In this document: in pieces, positions 58,901-64,000 of the stretch
Layout of the letters: every line of letters begins with the position of its first letter
Position numbering within the stretch: position 1 is the stretch's first letter
Assembly (NCBI GenBank): GCA_013398275.1
Contig: VZSE01003090.1
Location: forward strand, 248,001 to 312,000
Source: Promerops cafer
Lineage: Eukaryota; Chordata; Aves; Passeriformes; Nectariniidae
Reading direction: 5' to 3'
DNA length: 64,000 nt
Translations under genes and position numbers: made by a program
The notes under the pieces: model-generated
What the model saw: the letters and a program-made list of their open reading frames with translations, nothing else
Database searches by the model: none
What the model was told of the DNA's origin: nothing

Positions 58901-61900
58901 GCTTTAATAAAATGAAAGGATTTCCAGGGAATACCTTCATTTCTTCCATCCTCTAATTTAATTCTTTTTGAGAATAATCAGACCATAACATAAGACTAAA
59001 TTCAAGAGATGAAGTTCAGCTGGAGAGGAAATAATGTCCATAAAATGTTTTCAAAGGTTGTTCATTTGTTTGAAATGAGTTCTGTGAGGCAGATTGATGT
59101 GCCTTAAATACTTTATAAGCAAAAATACGTTGCACTTGAAGTACATTTTCATCTGGGGATCCCAGGGCATTTTACAGGAAGGGGGAAGAACAACTGATGT
59201 TACTGCCTGTTGCCAGCTAAGAGCAGATGACTGAGTCTTTCAAGGCAACTCCTCCAGACCTGATTCCAGTGGGGATGAATTTGGGATGTCCATCCCATGA
59301 CCTGGTGTATGCACCCAATGGACACATCTTCCTTCCATGTCCTCCTCCCCACTGTGAGCTCTCCCTGCAGCTTGAATCCATGATAAGGGAAAAGTACAAA
59401 GGTTTTGTGGTGTGTTTTAGAGCATTTGGCTGGAGAATCAGAGGTGTTGTGTCAAAATAAATGTTGGCTTATTAAGGAAATCTCAGTCAGAGCGAGCTCC
59501 AGTTCAGATGATCAGAGTAACCTCCATGCAGGTCCAGAGAAACTCCAGATGTCCTCCTTCCTCCACTGCTGCATGGTGAATGAACAGCAACTGCTCTGCA
59601 TCACCAGGGCCATGCTATTGTCAAACCTCTGCTCTGAAGGCACACGCTCCTCACCTGCCTTGGTCTTCGGTCATGATAACCCTGGTGAGAATCACAGGGG
59701 CATGTCTGTGTCACATTTATTCAGCAGGGTGGGTATGTGGTGTGACACCAGCAAAAACCCCCAAAGATGCAGTGATAACAACTTGTCCCATGGAGAACAA
59801 GCACAGAGAAAAAAATCCACCTTTCTCCTGCTGCTGGGAAATTTTGAGCGTCCGTGGCATATAAGGGAGTGATGGCTGGGGAGGGACTGGGGGCGTTATG
59901 TACCACCTTTAAACGTGGGAAAAAATTGAGGATTATTCCATACTTCCTTCTGGCCATTGGCCCACAGGGTGCTGGCAGTTCTGCTCGGTTGAGGTGGCCA
60001 GTTTTGGGTCAGGCCCCAGGGAAGGACAGTGCACTCCCAGGGGACAGATGAGTCCCTTTGCTGGACATCTGTGTATCCCACACTTCCTCCTGGGCACACA
60101 ACTTTAGGCAGAGGCTTAACAAAAGTCAGTCAGGGATGATGAGACTGCGAGCTTCATTAGTACCTTTTGTGTTTCATTGGACAGTGGGGCAATTAACACA
60201 GGGCTCATTACACAAGGATTTTGATAATTTTCTCTGCTTATTCATCATAGTATTTCCTTTGAGAATAGCAGAGACTGTGATTAAGTGCAGGAATAATTCA
60301 TGTAGTTTCTTCTTTGAGATTTCGATCACCTTTTTGGGGTCTAATTGTTTTACAGCCTTCATTCCTGAGGTACTTATGGCAGATCAGCATAAAGCCTTGC
60401 ACATAAACTGTGCTCTTCAGCTTCTGGTTGAGGTTATTTTCTGCTTCCAACACAGACCAGCCACTCCACTTGGTAAAACCTCAAAGCTACAGTCTCAAGG
60501 TCAAGCAAAGTCTAATAAAATATTATGAGAACCACAAAACAAATCAGAGTAAGCCCAAGGGGATGCCTGCTTTGGTCTTGATCCTTAAGATTAATGTAAA
60601 AACATTATAGGATGTCTTTATTAGGCTAAGAGCCCTCCAATTACCCCACTGTTTGTTATTGACAACAGAATATGGATGCCCTTAGAGAAGAGTGTAGGAA
60701 CAGGACAAACGGGCAGTGATGTCTCTCAACAATACTGTCCCAGTCTCCAGCAACAGGATCTTCCTGAGATGTTTACAATGTCTTTATATTTCATAGCTTT
60801 AGATGGAATTCTCCAACACTAATTTGTTCATAGGTGCATCATGAGGGGAGTAATCCACAGTCCTTTCTAAGGCCAGGAGAGGGATATGTAATATTCAATT
60901 CTACAAGGAGCTGTTCTGTCCACAGTCCCAGCCTGCAGGCTGGGAGATGTGGGGCCCATTTCCATCTCTGTCACTGGGTGGGATTGGTGTGGATCACTGC
61001 CCTGTCTGTCCTGGGGCTGCTGTTTGCCTTTGTCCCCATCTTCCTCTCCCATCAGTTTCCATGAGCTTTACTGCAAAATCCCACTCTTCAGAAGCTAGAC
61101 CTGCTCTGCTGGAAATTTTGGACATGGAGACATAGGTTGCCTTTGTCCAAAATGTGCCTGAGGAATACGCTAAATGCAGCAAAGAGGGACACACCCAGAA
61201 GAGAAAAGACATTAGATAGCTTTACTTTTTGGGCAACTAGCTCCTCTGGGCCTCTCTTTCCTGTGCCTATAAAATCCTCTCACCATGATGTCAACGAATG
61301 CTGTTGCAAAACCTCTGCCAGTTGTCATACACCACACAGGACTATGGCTCTGCAAAGGGTGGTTTTGAAAATCTGAAGAGAGAAATTGCATAGGAAAGTT
61401 GGAAATACTTTTCTGTTCGAAAGTTGACTTTTAAGATATAGATACACTGTAGGATTTTAAAATCTGAGGAAATGCAAAAACTTTTATTTCCAAGTGTCAG
61501 GATAATATCAGAGACAAAATATTGTGTTCATTAAAATATGGGAAATGAAACTTTGAGAGCAGTTTTCATCAGCTTTGTCCAAAAATCAGCCTTAGGTTCC
61601 TAAGTCACTTAATCTTTACCTCTATTTCAAAGTATTGACAGCAGTTATTGTGTAGCTGAAGGTCTGCACTGAAGAGATATGGGTCATTCCTGCTAAAATC
61701 CATGCAATTATTGAAGTTTTCAAACATTCAGAATAAATTAAATGAGTAACTGCTGAATATTCACATACAGAATCTTTTATTTTTTAGGAAATTGGAAATG
61801 CATTTTGTCCACTTTTTGATGAGTATGTTAACAAATCAGGTTTCCCATTATTTGATTAACATGGGCACTAATATATTCTGCCTATGAAGCTGATGCAAAG

Positions 61901-62915
61901 AGAATGCTGAGCCCAGTCAGTTCAGCACTGGAAGAAGCAAAGATTTAATTTCCTTTTCCTGCTCAGCACCAAGCTGATAGAAAGGCCTCTCAGTGAGAAA
62001 AATAATTGTGCTTAGGGCTTGGCATACGGAGGCACAGGGTGTAGAGTGTGCAAACATCCCAGCTGGTGGGAGATGTTAATGCCTGGAGAGGATCCAGCTT
62101 TCCAGCCTTATCCCTGCTGAGAGCAGCCACCACCCTGCCTGCAGAGCTTTGCTTCACCACTCTCCTGCACCTGGCTTGGACTCGTGAGCAGAACCACAAA
62201 ACCACCACCAAGCCCACTCACTGGGATGGCTGCTCTTGGCTCAGCAGGGAGGGACCAGCACTGCCCCTGGGGTGGGCACCATCTCCTCAGCCCCAGGGGC
62301 TCCCGAGGGAGAACCAGGACCCAGCTGTGCATGCTCAACAGCCCAGGCAAGGTCCTAAAATGATACCCTCTGCTCTAGGGCAGACCTCTGCTTGTGCTTG
62401 CCTGTGAGCTCTGCCCTGGACCTGTGTGTGGAGACTCCTGGGAGTATTCAGATTCTGATGAACCAGCAGTTTCTAATTTGAAAAATATTTGTTTCAGTAA
62501 GTGTTTCCTGGCTGGTGCTGTTGGAGTATTTTTGCTAACAGTATCATATTGCTGGGAGGGGAAGCTCATTCCACCTAATTGTACTAAGCGTGTGGTGATG
62601 GAGATGGGAACCTAATTATCTTCATCAAATTGATTTCATTTTGGTTACCACATGGTTATTAGAGGAATGACAATAAATTTTGGTCTCTTTGATCAGGACT
62701 GGAGTTTAACCAACATTTCTAAAGTCATTAATGTGTTATGCCTCCCCCAGGCTAATGATTTGATTACCATGTAAATGTACTGAAGCCAAACACTTCAGCT
62801 ATACATTATGGATGATGGATAGAAAGTTTTGAGAAAATACATGTTGTACTAAATACACCGGAAACACAGAGGATGTCAGATAGCTACTGGCAGGCAGGGA
62901 GAGACAGAGAATTGT
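55938..62915. other. Intergenic stretch, no gene seen
   Basis: Mostly unique-looking DNA without recognised mobile elements or RNA genes. GC-moderate, CpG-poor patches lie at 56760-57310, 58040-58550 and 62040-62450. Open frames of up to about 155 codons (for example 60058-60528, +) show no known domain, codon bias or splice context that I can support. Two low-CpG, TAAT-rich patches (about 60120-60520 and 62590-62790) could be conserved non-coding elements. Confidence 0.5.
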
Positions 62916-63040
62916 AGAATCATAGAGGATCTCAAGTTGGAATGGTCCCATAAGGATCATGAAGTCTAGCTCCCTGCTACAGGCAGGGCTGCCTAAAACA
63001 AAACCATATGAGTAAGACCATCATCCAAAATATTTATGAA
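62916..63040 (-). mobile_element. CR1 LINE 3' end, antisense, diverged
   Basis: The + strand reads 'tagaatcatagaggatctca', then 'gttggaatggtcccataagg' and 'ctagctccctgctacaggca', matching the reverse complement of a CR1 tail; the 'accatcatccaaaatattta' piece continues it. Right boundary approximate. Confidence 0.85.
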
Positions 63041-64000
63041 AAACTGCATACGTGCCTCTTTCTAACTTACCTCTCCTCATGACTAAATCCTTGCACTGTA
63101 GGGCTGTTGATCCCTCTGTGAGATCAGAGAAAGCTGTCTCAGCCCCTCAGGCCCACAGTGGTGCTGTCAGCAGATGCAGGAACAAAGTACACCCAGAAGC
63201 TTTATTTTAGATCAGTCCTGAGCCTAGAAGTGTTGAGGAACCACTGAGAGTCAAGTCCAGCTCCCACCACCTTGGATGCTTCCCCATGGCTTGCCTGTGT
63301 GGCAGGGACTGAAGTGCTGAACTGCCACTGGGCAGAAACTGGAACGTGTCTGTCGTAGCTTTTGTTCTTATGTACCCACATATACAATTATATAGTGCCA
63401 AGAAACTCTGTGGGATTTTATCTTTGTGAGGTTTTAGTCTTTTTTTTTTCTGATATGCCAAAAAGATGGGTTATATCATGATATGTTAATATTTGTGCCT
63501 ATTATAAGATACGTGTATGTATGCACATGCTGATAATATAGATGTTACTAATGCGCTGTAGCTATCACATAACATAACACAATATGACAAATTAATAGAT
63601 CTTACAGTTAAATATTCCACAATGTATTTTAATATGTTTTATCTTAAACCCTTAATGCCTTGCTGCCATCCTTTCTTTTCTTTCCCAGGTCCATTTGTAT
63701 TGAAAGGAAGTACTTTAGTGCTTTAGCTCAGGAAGCTGAGGCCAGCAGTTCAAATGATCCAATGCATTCTTGCCACCAGGCTGAGTCAGACATTGTGCTC
63801 TCCATAGGTTTTTGTCTAAAAGTGCTGCAAAACCAGGATTCCTCAGGGCAATTCAAGAAATTATGGTACTTGAGCTGATCAGGAGCATTGCACACCCTCT
63901 GTAGCTCACCAGGGCAGAGCCTTTCTCCTCACCAGGTTCCACACTGGTGGTTCAGGAAGGCTTGTGGAGGAGGAAGGTGTTTGCCCAAAGGGTGCATGGC
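63041..64000. other. Intergenic end of window, no gene seen
   Basis: AT-rich DNA (63440-63660) flanked by moderately GC-rich DNA. No supported exon on either strand. In mammals the convergent neighbour is ADARB2, but no ADARB2 exon was recognised here. Confidence 0.5.

Noticed and set aside
60058..60528. Open frame of 156 codons on the + strand
   Set aside because: No domain, no homologue recognised and no promoter or splice context; kept only as a possible conserved non-coding patch.
62048..62407. Open frame of 119 codons on the + strand
   Set aside because: Proline- and glutamine-rich low-information translation, no family match, and competing open frames on the other strand.

Overview
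The window is vertebrate nuclear DNA, almost certainly from a bird. It holds one intron-rich protein gene whose spliced exons encode WDR37, and the dispersed repeats are CR1 LINE fragments with the short (ATTCTRTG)-like tails typical of avian genomes. The background is AT-rich, with long introns and few CpGs apart from two short islets. I cannot name the species.

Layout. Positions 1-260 are a CpG-rich edge, probably next to the WDR37 promoter and its non-coding first exon. Positions 261-8867 read as intron 1. WDR37 coding sequence lies on the + strand in 13 exons from the ATG at 8898 to the TGA at 40234-40236. Every junction was placed by hand: all 12 introns are GT-AG and the frame is continuous. 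The spliced CDS is 1488 nt, 495 codons plus stop, against about 494 residues for the mammalian protein. The 3' UTR probably runs to about 43.2 kb, or 43.75 kb if the second poly(A) signal is used. The remaining 20 kb, to 64,000, has no gene I can support. It contains CR1 remnants, a GATA microsatellite, a 42/45-bp minisatellite with an unresolved base (N at 55810), and scattered simple repeats. In mammals the next gene is ADARB2, convergent with WDR37; no ADARB2 exon was recognised here, so if the order is conserved its 3' end lies beyond the window.

WDR37 is a seven-WD-repeat propeller protein with an N-terminal coiled coil, known as the partner of PACS1/PACS2. No second gene is visible that would work with it.

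Unusual points: (1) the minisatellite at 55.26-55.94 kb, whose period is a multiple of three, so it gives long open frames on both strands, and whose two sides of the N share a 127-bp exact duplicate, which suggests an assembly artefact; (2) a CpG-dense islet inside the 10.9-kb intron carrying a full CTCF-like core motif, with a second such motif at 52.69 kb; (3) several CR1 fragments, including a reverse-transcriptase remnant with a broken active site and an antisense piece that still has about 100 open codons. I found no convincing sign of a wholly new biological system.
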